Assembly: GCF_004526235.1 (NCBI RefSeq)
Contig: NZ_CP038159.1
Coordinates: 3,162,001 to 3,226,000 of the forward strand
Reading direction: 5' to 3'
Origin: Sphingobacterium sp. CZ-2
GTDB lineage: Bacteria; Bacteroidota; Bacteroidia; Sphingobacteriales; Sphingobacteriaceae
Length of the DNA stretch: 64,000 bases
Shown: positions 1 to 8,086 of the stretch, piece after piece
Numbering within the stretch: position 1 is the first letter of the stretch
Layout of the letters: every line of letters begins with the position of its first letter
Position numbers and translations under genes: made by a program
The notes under the pieces: generated by a model
What the model saw: the letters and a program-made list of their open reading frames with translations, nothing else
The model's database searches: none
What the model was told of the DNA's origin: nothing

Positions 1-480
1 GGACAGCTGTTCTTCATCAAATATTGGCTCACCATTTTCTGTCCAACCCTTAACGATCTTTGACTTTTCTAAAAATTGGTAAATTTCTTTGTTGGAGGCG
101 TTGGGTATGGGCAGGTAATGAGCGCCCAGTGGATGTTTACTGTAGGAATTTGACCCTGATTTGGAGTTGCCACCCACTTCATCTTCCATTTCCAATAAGA
201 GAAAGTCCTGGAAGCCCTTTTCATGGAATTGATATGCAGCAGATAAGCCTGCGATACCACCTCCAAGAATCAATACAGGGATTTCAATCTTTTCAGAAAC
301 AGGGGGGAAGTCGGGTAGCCATAAGCGATGCCCTAAGATGTGGTTGGTGCCGGTAAGTTTTAATAAGATATGGTTTGCCTTTCTTTTACAGGCTTGCAGG
401 AAAGTAGTGCCAAGACCCAATAAAAGGCTTGCTTTCAGGAAATGACGCCTGTTCCACTTATATCTTGCTCCACTCTTCAT
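1..480 (-). CDS. FAD-dependent oxidoreductase, lipoprotein or Tat-type leader (3' part off the left edge)
   Basis: The first 160 residues are present; the gene continues left of the window. The N-terminus has a twin-arginine stretch (RRHFLKA, residues 11-17), a hydrophobic segment and a Cys at 31 in FLQAC, so a Tat signal, lipoprotein signal, or both are possible. A Rossmann dinucleotide motif GGGIAG at 73-78, followed by an acidic strand end (LLLEMEDEVGG), is typical of the FAD-binding amine-oxidase and phytoene-desaturase-like family. The ATG at 478-480 overlaps the 3' end of the upstream spermidine synthase-like gene by 23 bases, so the two are probably translationally coupled. A flavin oxidoreductase here could act on a polyamine or its product in the envelope; that is inference. 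Substrate unknown. Confidence 0.72.
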   Translation of the reverse strand, partial: MKSGARYKWNRRHFLKASLLLGLGTTFLQACKRKANHILLKLTGTNHILGHRLWLPDFPPVSEKIEIPVLILGGGIAGLSAAYQFHEKGFQDFLLLEMEDEVGGNSKSGSNSYSKHPLGAHYLPIPNASNKEIYQFLEKSKIVKGWTENGEPIFDEEQLS

Positions 481-1972
481 CAAAATACCGCACTAAAATC
501 TGATTGTCCAAACGATTGATCTCCACCGGTATTTTTTGCATATCTGTTGCAAAGTCCGTGAGTTTGGAGAAATTGTAGTCATAGAAACGCAGGTTGTCCA
601 CCTTATGGTTCACCTGTTGGAAATCTACGTTTTTATCTGGGGAGAATAAACAGAAGCCCCATTCGCCGAAGGAAGGCACATAAGCATGGTAAGCCTGTGG
701 GTTCGGAAAAATAGAAGCAATGGTTTCATGAATGCACCAATAGGCTTTTGGCGCATAATAGGGTGATGTGGTTTGCACGGCAATAATGCTTTGCTCATGC
801 ATCAGAAACCGTAAGCGCTTGTAAAAAGCATTGGTGTACAATTTGCCTAAGCTGTAGTTGGAAGGATCCGGAAAATCGATGATGATGACATCATATTGCT
901 CCTGATGGTCCTTTATCCAGATAAATGCATCTTCATTTACGACCCTTACCTTAGGGCTGTTCAATGCATCCTGATTATGCTGACGAAGAATTTCATTAGT
1001 CTGAAACAGTTTGGTCATCCCTTCGTCCAGGTCGACCAAGGTAATATGTTCTACCATAGGGTATTTCAGGATTTCCCTGGCGGCCAAACCATCGCCACCC
1101 CCTAAGATAAGCACACGTTTCGGTGTTTTGGCAACCGACATGGCGGGATGCACCAGGCATTCATGGTACCTATACTCATCCTTGGTGTTGAACTGAAGGT
1201 TGTTGTTCAGAAACAGCTGGTAATTTCCTTTGGAGGAGGTCAGTACAATACGCTGATAGGTCGTCGAATGCTTGTAGATGACGTTGTTTCCATATAGCTG
1301 GTTCTCCGAATAGGCTAGGAGCCGATCGGAGTAATAGAAGACAACTACAAGGAATACCAAACATAGTATAGCCTTAATCTTTATCCAGGTAGGCCTTTTC
1401 AGGAACTTGCTCAGGTAAAAGGCAAGGAAAACCCCTACACAGATATTGATGATTCCGAACAAGAGGGAAGTACCCATTACCCCTAATTTTGGGATCAGCA
1501 GGATCGGGAATAAAACCGAAGCGATCAATGCACCGATGTAATCAAAAGCGAAAACATTGGAGACCAAATCCTTGAATTGCACCCTGTCCTTGAGGATGTT
1601 CATCAACAAAGGGATTTCCATTCCACAGAGGCAACCTGTTAGAAATACAATAAAGTATAAAATAAACTGGAAATGTTCAACCTGTTGAAATAGAAGGAAT
1701 AAAAGGACGGAACTTGTGCCGCCAATGATACCTATCAAGAGTTCGATCTCGATGAATCGATCGAACAGGTTCTTATGGATAAATTTGGCGAGATAGGAAC
1801 CAACCCCCATTGAAAAGAGGTAAGTACCGATGATGAAAGAGAATTGCTTTACCGAATCTCCCAATAGATAACTGGCCAATGCACCAGCCACCAACTCGTA
1901 GACCAATCCACAAATGGCGATGATGAATACAGCTAATAAAAGGAAGATGGAAAGATTTTTCTTTCTATCCAT
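458..1972 (-). CDS. Membrane-fused spermidine synthase-like aminopropyltransferase
   Basis: This 504-residue protein has about seven hydrophobic helices in its first 210 residues followed by a soluble spermidine synthase fold. The soluble part shows the decarboxylated-SAM binding motif GGGDG near residue 290, an acidic loop (LVDLDEG) and the active-site strand IIIDFPDPS. Family knowledge: these enzymes move an aminopropyl group from decarboxylated SAM to an amine such as putrescine; the membrane-fused version suggests an amine handled at the membrane. The decarboxylase that makes the donor is three genes upstream in the same operon. The start overlaps the DUF350 gene by 8 bases and the end overlaps the FAD oxidoreductase, indicating tight coupling. 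The exact acceptor is unknown. Confidence 0.85.
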   Translation of the reverse strand: MDRKKNLSIFLLLAVFIIAICGLVYELVAGALASYLLGDSVKQFSFIIGTYLFSMGVGSYLAKFIHKNLFDRFIEIELLIGIIGGTSSVLLFLLFQQVEHFQFILYFIVFLTGCLCGMEIPLLMNILKDRVQFKDLVSNVFAFDYIGALIASVLFPILLIPKLGVMGTSLLFGIINICVGVFLAFYLSKFLKRPTWIKIKAILCLVFLVVVFYYSDRLLAYSENQLYGNNVIYKHSTTYQRIVLTSSKGNYQLFLNNNLQFNTKDEYRYHECLVHPAMSVAKTPKRVLILGGGDGLAAREILKYPMVEHITLVDLDEGMTKLFQTNEILRQHNQDALNSPKVRVVNEDAFIWIKDHQEQYDVIIIDFPDPSNYSLGKLYTNAFYKRLRFLMHEQSIIAVQTTSPYYAPKAYWCIHETIASIFPNPQAYHAYVPSFGEWGFCLFSPDKNVDFQQVNHKVDNLRFYDYNFSKLTDFATDMQKIPVEINRLDNQILVRYFDEEWSKI

Positions 1973-2183
1973 GAATTGAGGCTGCGATAATAATGGAGAT
2001 GCCTAAAATAAAGCTGGCAAAAACGATTGCCAAGGCTACATTATGGTTTTTGACAATCTCCTGCCAGGACTTTTCCGGCGTCAATTTCTCGATCAATAGA
2101 TAAGCCAATAACAGGATCACTATTCCGATAAGGGAATAAATAACCGAGGCAGCAATACCTTTGAAAAAATAATCGTAATTCAT
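1965..2183 (-). CDS. DUF350 small membrane protein
   Basis: A 72-residue protein with two strongly hydrophobic helices, the first around 7-32 and the second at the C-terminus (AIVFASFILGISIIIAAS). Size, charge pattern and the conserved-looking LTPEKSWQEI loop fit half of a DUF350 (YjfL/UPF0719-like) protein, a family of integral membrane proteins of unknown function. I chose the ATG at 2181-2183 (MNYDYFFKG) over an upstream in-frame codon because that one would overlap the DUF4178 gene. The 3' end overlaps the spermidine synthase-like gene by 8 bases. DUF350 proteins recur beside DUF4178 and aminopropyltransferase genes in bacterial genomes, so a joint membrane role is likely but not defined. 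Confidence 0.75.
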   Translation of the reverse strand: MNYDYFFKGIAASVIYSLIGIVILLLAYLLIEKLTPEKSWQEIVKNHNVALAIVFASFILGISIIIAASIHG

Positions 2184-2193
2184 ATGCTTTTGC

Positions 2194-3588
2194 TTATTTA
2201 TGACTACCACTCACCAGTGGCGATCTAGTGTATATTATTCTGTTTCCTGTACGGGTATGGTCAACCTGTGCTTGCACTTCTAAATCTGCACTACAGCTTT
2301 TCATGTTGTCCTCATAGTATTTATAGGCAGGTAGAGCCAGACAAACAAAGAAAAACAGGATCAATAATCCATCTTGTTTGATCATGTACCAACCTGAAAA
2401 ATCTCCTCGTTTACTTAGTTCCGCAATTTTATCCGGTTGGTTAAAATTGATGAAAAAGAAAATAAAGATCATCACCGTGGCTGCATAGGTAAATATCAAA
2501 GGCGTATAACTGACCCCACCATATTTCAGTTTGATCTGTTCCTCTAATTTAACCGCTTGATTAGGCGATCCGGTCATTGAGGTTTCAAATACCAAATGGT
2601 ATTGTCCCGGTTCCACCCTACAAAAATCAATATTCAAGGCATTAGCCTGATTCGAAGGATTGAATTTATGCACGTATGGTCTAACTTGGCTGACCTGATT
2701 GGTCTTTTTGTTCACTAAGTTGACCTGGATCACCAAATTCGGTACCGAAGAGATGGAGAATCCGTCCATAACCAACTGTTTTTTGGTATTTCCTTTCAAT
2801 TCAAATGGCGTGGAAACAAAGCTGTTTGCCAGGTTTTCACTGGTAAAGGTTTCATTGAAAGTTAAGGTCTGTTTACTGAGCTGATTATAATATAAAAAAT
2901 AAAATAATATGCCTGGAATAAGTAGAAATGGTAATAAAGCCCCTAAGAGCTTGGAATTGATGTGTTTCTTTTTCTCTTCGAACTCCCTGTACTTCTCAAA
3001 CATGGAGTAATATTTAGGACCGTCTAGGTACTTTCCAGCATAATATTCCCTCTTCCCTTGGAATATTTCTTCCGAAATAAACTTGTCCTCATTCAAGGTA
3101 TGCGCATAGGTAATGTAAGAGGAGGTGGCATCGAGATCTTCAAAAACAAAACCTTCCGCATAGATCACATTTTGCGTTCCGCCTTCTTCCCGATTATAAT
3201 TGCCATCGTATTTAATGCGTTTTTCAGATTTTCGGTCGATTTTATCCTCGGAAATCGGCTCCAGAAAACAGGCATACTCATCTCCATCGGCCAGGTACAG
3301 TTCCTCATCATCCGTAGATAATCCGACATATTCGTTGGATTTTCCTAAAACACCGGCACGGCGGATTTTGGTGATGATCTGATAATGATTGCCTTGGAAA
3401 TTAATGAATTCCCCAAGTATTGGCCATAGCACATCCTTTCCAGGATTCAGTTTTTTTTGAAAAACCCACTTATCCGGATCGGTACCTTTAAAATAGGCAT
3501 GGCAATTCGGGCAGACGTAACCCTGAAATTCGGACACTTCTACCTTAAAATTCTGTTTATGTTGGCATTTGGAACAGCTGATCTGCAT
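2194..3588 (-). CDS. DUF4178 zinc-ribbon membrane protein
   Basis: A 464-residue protein starting with a zinc ribbon (C5-x2-C8 and C26-x2-C29), followed by a beta-rich region (GNHYQIITKI to YLADGDEYACF) that fits a DUF4178 module. Three hydrophobic segments follow near 215-235, 365-385 and 405-428, so the ribbon and DUF4178 part probably face the cytoplasm while the loop after the first helix holds an extracytoplasmic beta domain. It begins 3 bases after the decarboxylase stop and ends 10 bases before the DUF350 start. DUF4178 has no established activity; its company with AdoMet decarboxylase and aminopropyltransferase suggests it anchors or regulates a polyamine-linked membrane complex (inference). 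Confidence 0.75.
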   Translation of the reverse strand: MQISCSKCQHKQNFKVEVSEFQGYVCPNCHAYFKGTDPDKWVFQKKLNPGKDVLWPILGEFINFQGNHYQIITKIRRAGVLGKSNEYVGLSTDDEELYLADGDEYACFLEPISEDKIDRKSEKRIKYDGNYNREEGGTQNVIYAEGFVFEDLDATSSYITYAHTLNEDKFISEEIFQGKREYYAGKYLDGPKYYSMFEKYREFEEKKKHINSKLLGALLPFLLIPGILFYFLYYNQLSKQTLTFNETFTSENLANSFVSTPFELKGNTKKQLVMDGFSISSVPNLVIQVNLVNKKTNQVSQVRPYVHKFNPSNQANALNIDFCRVEPGQYHLVFETSMTGSPNQAVKLEEQIKLKYGGVSYTPLIFTYAATVMIFIFFFINFNQPDKIAELSKRGDFSGWYMIKQDGLLILFFFVCLALPAYKYYEDNMKSCSADLEVQAQVDHTRTGNRIIYTRSPLVSGSHK

Positions 3589-3591
3589 AGC

Positions 3592-3951
3592 TTAGCGATT
3601 TACCAAAGTTTCGTTCAAAACCGTAGCCTCAAAATATGCTTTATATTTTTCTCCAATGGCTATTACCTTTTGTGAATTGTCTTTCAGGTAATTACATAGG
3701 TAAATATCAAGGGTTAATTGATGGAATTCCGGCCAAGTGTGTACACAGATGTGGGATTCCATCAAACAAATGGCCGCCGTAAATCCGTTCCCATCAAACA
3801 CATGAGAGGATAAACCTACTACCTGTAGATCTTCTTCAATCAATAAGGATTGGCTGAAGGATTGGAACTGCTCCAAAGAAGTCAGTAATTCCAGATTAGA
3901 AACCTGTAGGGTAAGTAATAGATGTTTTCCGGGCCTGTATTCGTTAAGCAT
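3592..3951 (-). CDS. speD: S-adenosylmethionine decarboxylase proenzyme (SpeD/SpeH type)
   Basis: At 119 residues it has the length of the short bacterial AdoMet decarboxylases. The motif MESHICVHTWPE at 64-75 contains the E65-S66 bond where these proenzymes self-cleave to make the pyruvoyl cofactor, with the conserved His67 and the HTWPE stretch. It removes CO2 from S-adenosylmethionine to give the aminopropyl donor used by spermidine synthase, whose relative is encoded in the same operon. It starts with ATG 50 bases after the FemAB-like gene and ends 3 bases before the DUF4178 gene. Confidence in the family is high; that it serves a dedicated envelope pathway rather than bulk spermidine is inference. 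Confidence 0.92.
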   Translation of the reverse strand: MLNEYRPGKHLLLTLQVSNLELLTSLEQFQSFSQSLLIEEDLQVVGLSSHVFDGNGFTAAICLMESHICVHTWPEFHQLTLDIYLCNYLKDNSQKVIAIGEKYKAYFEATVLNETLVNR

Positions 3952-4001
3952 TAATTTTGGCTAATAATTAGGCTCGAATATACACAATTTTTAAGGATTC
4001 C

Positions 4002-5126
4002 CTAACTTAAATGATAGCTTTGGTTCTTAAATTCCATGGAAGCATAATAGCTGTACTTCTCTTTATCGAGGGGATAGTCCCAACAGCCCATGCGGTGATA
4101 GATCTGTCCGCCGAAACCGCTTTTAAAGCGGAATAATCCATACATGGGATGCGAAGGATCGGCCTGTGGCGAAATCCCGAAGAAATCGTATTCTGTACAG
4201 CCTTTTTCCTTGGCCAACTGCATGGCTTTCCATTGCAGGGCGTAGGTTGCCATGTAATTTCTGTTTTCGGTAGCTGAAGCACCGTAAAGGTAGGTTCCCC
4301 GATTCTTGGATACGACGAGAAACATCGCAGCCAAAGGAAGTTCATCCACCTCGGCCAATAAAAGATACACATCGGCAGGGGATTGCGTATCATTAGCCCG
4401 GGCAGATAGTACTATGCGGAAATAATTGATATCATGGAGGAAGAAATTATTCCTTTTGGCGGTTTGTCGGTATAGTTCATACCAGATATCCAAGCTTTCC
4501 AGTCCTAGGGATTTTACTTTTACTCCTTTACGGCCAGAAAGGTTGATGTTGTATCGGGTTTTTGGCTTCATCATTCCCAATAAATGATCCTCATCCTGAT
4601 TGAGATCCATAAAGATCGTATTGGATGGCAGGATATCGGTATTGGCTTTTCGGAGGTTCCAATGTTCGGTATTGAAGTTGAAACGAAGTTCTTGGATCCT
4701 TTTTTCGGGAACACCGATCCAATTGCCATGAATATCATAGCAGTCTTCTTCTTTCGCCCATAGTGACTCCCAAGATAGGTCGTAGCGGATCATGATGCAG
4801 TTTTTGGGAAGGAAATGCCTCAGTGTTTCGGATAATTGTTCCAGAAAGTATCCTTGGTTTTCTTCGGAAGGTTCTATTTCCGGACCGTAAGGCACATAAG
4901 CAATACAATGCTCCTGATCAACAGCCTGCAAGATGATCAATAGATCGCCGATGAAATAGGCATCATCCTCGGAGCCAGCGAAAAGTTCCGAATTCTTCAC
5001 CTTGAAATTAAAGGCCATAGAATTGACCCCCTGAAGTCTTTTGACCTCCGACCAATAAGCTGTCTGTTGGATAATAGACGTATTATAGATTTCCTTAATC
5101 GCCTTGTCTTCTAAATCTGCAATCAT
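4002..5126 (-). CDS. FemAB/FemX-like peptidyl or aminoacyl transferase (GNAT fold)
   Basis: The 374-residue protein resembles the FemABX family, which has two GNAT domains and adds amino acids from aminoacyl-tRNA or similar donors to peptidoglycan stem peptides or other amines. Visible hallmarks are the PKTRYNINLSGRKGVKV segment, the AAMFLVVSKNRGTYLYGAS strand-loop and the ALQWKAMQLAKEKGCTEYDF region, a C-terminal GNAT acceptor signature in this family. I set the start at the ATG at 5124-5126; a TTG 12 bases upstream is in frame but lies inside a likely -7 box (TATGTTTG, 5143-5136), so it would not be transcribed. It heads the polyamine operon, suggesting it transfers a polyamine or amino acid to a cell-wall or lipid target (inference). 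Confidence 0.75.
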   Translation of the reverse strand: MIADLEDKAIKEIYNTSIIQQTAYWSEVKRLQGVNSMAFNFKVKNSELFAGSEDDAYFIGDLLIILQAVDQEHCIAYVPYGPEIEPSEENQGYFLEQLSETLRHFLPKNCIMIRYDLSWESLWAKEEDCYDIHGNWIGVPEKRIQELRFNFNTEHWNLRKANTDILPSNTIFMDLNQDEDHLLGMMKPKTRYNINLSGRKGVKVKSLGLESLDIWYELYRQTAKRNNFFLHDINYFRIVLSARANDTQSPADVYLLLAEVDELPLAAMFLVVSKNRGTYLYGASATENRNYMATYALQWKAMQLAKEKGCTEYDFFGISPQADPSHPMYGLFRFKSGFGGQIYHRMGCWDYPLDKEKYSYYASMEFKNQSYHLS

Positions 5127-5135
5127 GATTGCGGG

Positions 5136-5143
5136 CAAACATA
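5136..5143 (-). promoter_or_regulatory. Putative Bacteroidota -7 promoter box for the polyamine operon
   Basis: On the minus strand the octamer TATGTTTG matches the Bacteroidota -7 consensus TAnnTTTG and is followed by C. It lies 10 bases before the FemAB-like ATG, so the transcript would be nearly leaderless. No good -33 TTG was seen at the expected distance, which lowers confidence. Confidence 0.35.
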
Positions 5144-5329
5144 GCCATAAACTTTAAATAAAGGGTTTTTATTTGTCATAATTGGGTTAAAAGAAAATAG
5201 ATGTAATCACAATTAATAAAATTACAGGTTAGATGATAGTAAAAAAAAAGAATACTAAAATTAAGGAATGTTCGTTTAAAGATTATATTTCAAATTTGTT
5301 ATGACATATATAGGCTAATTTGTAGCTTT

Positions 5330-5520
5330 AGCACCACAAAACAAGCTAATAAAAGCTGGAGGTATTAAGAATAACTCAATTTTTTATTTAGCTTTGAGTG
5401 CTAGTTATTAATTCGCTGTATTAATATTTATTTAATTGAAACTTTCGCGAATATCGTTCGTTAAAGAATTATAAAAGTTGACATTTGTTGGGTGAGAAGA
5501 TGGCTCCATCTTCTTTTAAC
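5330..5520 (+). ncRNA. Candidate structured small RNA, about 190 nt (6S-like layout)
   Basis: No gene covers this stretch. A TTTG at 5295-5298 and TAATTTG at 5316-5322 could form a promoter, and a hairpin with a T run (5495-5517) closes the unit. In between, the sequence can fold as a long rod: the ends GCACCACAA and TTGTTGGGTG pair partly, and an internal hairpin joins AATAACTCAA (around 5370) with TTGAG and GTTATT (5394-5410). A rod of this size with a closing stem is the layout of 6S RNA, but I cannot confirm the conserved central bubble. It could instead be the leader of the histidine kinase gene. Confidence 0.27.
5495..5517 (+). terminator. Hairpin with T run
   Basis: The arms AGAAGATGG and CCATCTTCT are complementary around a very small loop and are followed by TTT. 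It sits at the end of the candidate small RNA and 100 bases before the histidine kinase start. Confidence 0.5.
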
Positions 5521-5543
5521 TTGTGTATATAATAGTGTGATCT

Positions 5544-5573
5544 AAGGCCTGAACTCCAGTTCAGGCCTTTATT
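5544..5573 (+). terminator. Strong GC-rich hairpin with T-rich tail
   Basis: AAGGCCTGAAC at 5544-5554 pairs perfectly with GTTCAGGCCTT at 5559-5569 around the loop TCCA, followed by TATTATT. It is an 11-bp stem and fits a rho-independent terminator, reading equally well on either strand. Two terminators in tandem argue that a transcript ends before the kinase gene. Confidence 0.6.
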
Positions 5574-5616
5574 ATTAGAAAAAATTGTCTATTTTGCTCT
5601 GCAAATACCAAACCCT

Positions 5617-7332
5617 GTGAAATTACACTGCCTATTATTGATCTCGTGCATTTTTTGTGCATGTACATCTGCGCATAAGACGAAACCCGAAAGGGAAAAA
5701 GTAAAGGATCCGTATAATACGATGGCCTATAAGTTTCTGGATGATCAGCAACCGGATAGTGCCTTTTATTATTTCGATAAAGCGAAGACGTTTTATATGA
5801 AACGGAACGATAGTTTAGGTATTGCTGCTGCCTATATCAATATGGCGATCACGCAGTTTGAGTATAACGATTTTTACAGTTCGCAGGAATCATCCATCGA
5901 GGCCATCCCATACCTGGATACAATTGATCAAACTAGTAGATCATATCTCTCCATGAATTATAATACCCTTGGAAATAGCAGTGATGAGATCAATTTGCCC
6001 GAGAAAGCAATCTATTATTACCAGCAAGCTATTCGATTTGCATCAGATTCTTCGCAAATAGCTGTATATCAGAATAATTTGGCATTGAGTTATCGGAAAA
6101 TCGGGAAAAAAGAAGAGGCCTTGGAACTGTTCAAATCAAGCCTTGCAAAAAGTGAATATGGATCGCTGGATTATGCTCGCACCTTATCCAATATGGCCAA
6201 TACGCGAAGATTATTGGGGGATACGACCAATGTGCTGAAGGATTTACATCGGGCACTGCAAATCCGTAAGAAAGAAAATCATCTCATTGGGATGAATTCC
6301 AGTTATGCCTTACTTAGCGATTATTATGTTGGAAAGAACAGCGATTCAGCGATGTACTATGCGCAGAAGCGATATGAAATGGCGAAACAACTGAAGGTTC
6401 CCACAGATCAGATGAAGGGTTTGAAACAGCTCATTGCTCTCCAACCTAATCAGAATAACAGCGATTATTTTAAAGCTTACATCCGGATTCAGGACTCCGT
6501 GAGTACCGTTCAGACCATAACCCGAAACCAATTCGCGTTGATCAGGTTTGAGGCGGAAAAATCAAAAGCTGAAAACCTTCAATTGCAGAAGGATAAGGCT
6601 TTGGCCGAAAAAAGCCTGGTTTGGCAAAAGGCCGGAACTGCTTTTTTGCTCCTAACGGGTCTTTATGCGGTGCTGTGGTTTATCAGGCATCGAAAGAGAC
6701 AGGCCTTGCTCATGGAGAACAAAATTCAGGAAAATAAATTGAAGACCTCCAAAAAGGTGCATGATGTGGTGGCCAATGGGATCTACCGGGTGATGATCGA
6801 AATCGAACATCAAGATCAGTTGGAAAAAGAACATGTGTTGGATCAATTGGAAGATATGTACCATAAATCGCGCGACATCTCCCATGAGCGGGATATGGAA
6901 TCGGAGGAGGGTGTTCATGACCAGCGGGCCTATCATGAACAAGTAGGTGATCTGATTAAATCATTTGCGAATGAACATTGCAAAGTGCTATTGGTCGGGA
7001 ATGAGCCGGAGACTTGGAAGGGGATTTCCAAGAAAAATAAACAGGAACTGTTGAATGGATTTCAGGAGCTGATGGTGAATATGAGTAAGCACAGCATGGC
7101 CAGTACAGTTCTTTTTAAGTTTGAAAGAATGAACGGATTCTTGTTGATCCAGTATTCGGATAATGGAATTGGTGTTAAAAATGGGCTTGAAGGAATGGAT
7201 GCTAGGGCCTATTATGGAAAAGGTCTTAAAAATACGGTTTCCCGTATGGAAAGCTTGAACGGGCAGATTAATTTTGAAAGTAGGGAAGGAGAAGGATTCA
7301 AATGTAGGATCGAGATTCCAGTGAAGGATTGA
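5617..7332 (+). CDS. TPR-containing sensor histidine kinase, lipoprotein-like signal
   Basis: A 571-residue kinase of the kind common in Bacteroidota. It starts with GTG; the hydrophobic leader MKLHCLLLISCIFCAC looks like a lipoprotein signal and there is no upstream ATG in frame. Residues 35-290 are TPR-like repeats (e.g. PEKAIYYYQQAIRFA, EEALELFKSSLAK), then a coiled-coil and one membrane helix near 337-357. The cytoplasmic part has a HisKA_3-type dimerisation helix with His382 in KKVHDVVANGI and an HATPase domain with an N box (FQELMVNMSKHS), DNGIGV, and GKGLKNTVSRM near the C-terminus. It should phosphorylate the response regulator 47 bases downstream. The signal sensed by the periplasmic TPR domain is unknown. 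Confidence 0.88.
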   Translation: MKLHCLLLISCIFCACTSAHKTKPEREKVKDPYNTMAYKFLDDQQPDSAFYYFDKAKTFYMKRNDSLGIAAAYINMAITQFEYNDFYSSQESSIEAIPYLDTIDQTSRSYLSMNYNTLGNSSDEINLPEKAIYYYQQAIRFASDSSQIAVYQNNLALSYRKIGKKEEALELFKSSLAKSEYGSLDYARTLSNMANTRRLLGDTTNVLKDLHRALQIRKKENHLIGMNSSYALLSDYYVGKNSDSAMYYAQKRYEMAKQLKVPTDQMKGLKQLIALQPNQNNSDYFKAYIRIQDSVSTVQTITRNQFALIRFEAEKSKAENLQLQKDKALAEKSLVWQKAGTAFLLLTGLYAVLWFIRHRKRQALLMENKIQENKLKTSKKVHDVVANGIYRVMIEIEHQDQLEKEHVLDQLEDMYHKSRDISHERDMESEEGVHDQRAYHEQVGDLIKSFANEHCKVLLVGNEPETWKGISKKNKQELLNGFQELMVNMSKHSMASTVLFKFERMNGFLLIQYSDNGIGVKNGLEGMDARAYYGKGLKNTVSRMESLNGQINFESREGEGFKCRIEIPVKD

Positions 7333-7379
7333 TGGTTCATCCATAAAGAATAGCAGCCTCTTCCATTAAGAATTGAATT

Positions 7380-8045
7380 ATGTTTAAAAAAGTACTCATT
7401 GCTGAGGATCATGAGATTGCGAATATCTCGGTTCAGAAAACGTTGCATGAATTTGGAATTCCAGATGCTAAATATGTTTTCTATTGCGACCATGCGCTGA
7501 CCTGGATCAAAAAAGCGGTCGCACAGGGGGAGCCATATGATCTTCTGTTAACGGATATTGAATTTGAGGATGATGATAATCAGCAGGAGTTGCTGAATGG
7601 TTTGGACCTGATCCGTGCGGTAAAGACTGTTCAGCCGGATATCAAGGTGATCATTCTTTCGGCTTTGGATCGGACAGCTGAAATTGATGGCCTGTTCAAA
7701 CAAGGTTTGGTAGATGCATATGTTCGAAAAGCACGGAAGGATGCGCAGCACTTGAAGGAAGCTTTGCAGGCTATAGCCATGAACAAAACCTATAAATCGC
7801 CAGATTTAAAGAAGGTAACGCAGGAGAAGAATTCGCATGAATTTTCGAGTTTGGATATGCATATCGTGCGGTTTTTGTATGAAGGTATTCCTCAGAAGGA
7901 AATGCCTAAATACCTGCAGGAAAGAAATATAAAGCCATCCAGTTTGAGTTCTATCGAGAAACGGTTGAACTTGATGAAGGATGTGCTGGATTTTAATAAG
8001 AATGAACAGTTGGTTGGTTATTGTAAGGAGATAGGATTGATTTAA
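7380..8045 (+). CDS. Two-component response regulator
   Basis: The 221-residue protein has an N-terminal receiver domain with the acidic pair E9-D10, the phospho-acceptor Asp59 in LLLTDIE, a Ser in the IILSALD strand and a Lys in YVRKARKD. The C-terminal 75 residues carry a helix-turn-helix-like segment (LDMHIVRFLYEGIPQKEM to SLSSIEKRLNLMKD) resembling LuxR/sigma-4 type output domains but divergent. It lies directly after the TPR histidine kinase on the same strand, so the two form a pair. A strong terminator overlaps its stop codon. Target genes cannot be told from the sequence. Confidence 0.85.
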   Translation: MFKKVLIAEDHEIANISVQKTLHEFGIPDAKYVFYCDHALTWIKKAVAQGEPYDLLLTDIEFEDDDNQQELLNGLDLIRAVKTVQPDIKVIILSALDRTAEIDGLFKQGLVDAYVRKARKDAQHLKEALQAIAMNKTYKSPDLKKVTQEKNSHEFSSLDMHIVRFLYEGIPQKEMPKYLQERNIKPSSLSSIEKRLNLMKDVLDFNKNEQLVGYCKEIGLI

Positions 8046-8078
8046 TTATCAATCCTATGCTCTTTATTCTCTTTTTTT
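8031..8078 (+). terminator. Rho-independent terminator overlapping the regulator stop codon
   Basis: ATAGGATTGAT at 8031-8041 pairs perfectly with ATCAATCCTAT at 8048-8058 around a loop of TTAATT, followed by a T-rich tail ending in T7. It lies between convergent genes and could stop transcription of the response regulator operon. Confidence 0.7.
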
Positions 8079-8086
8079 AATACCTC

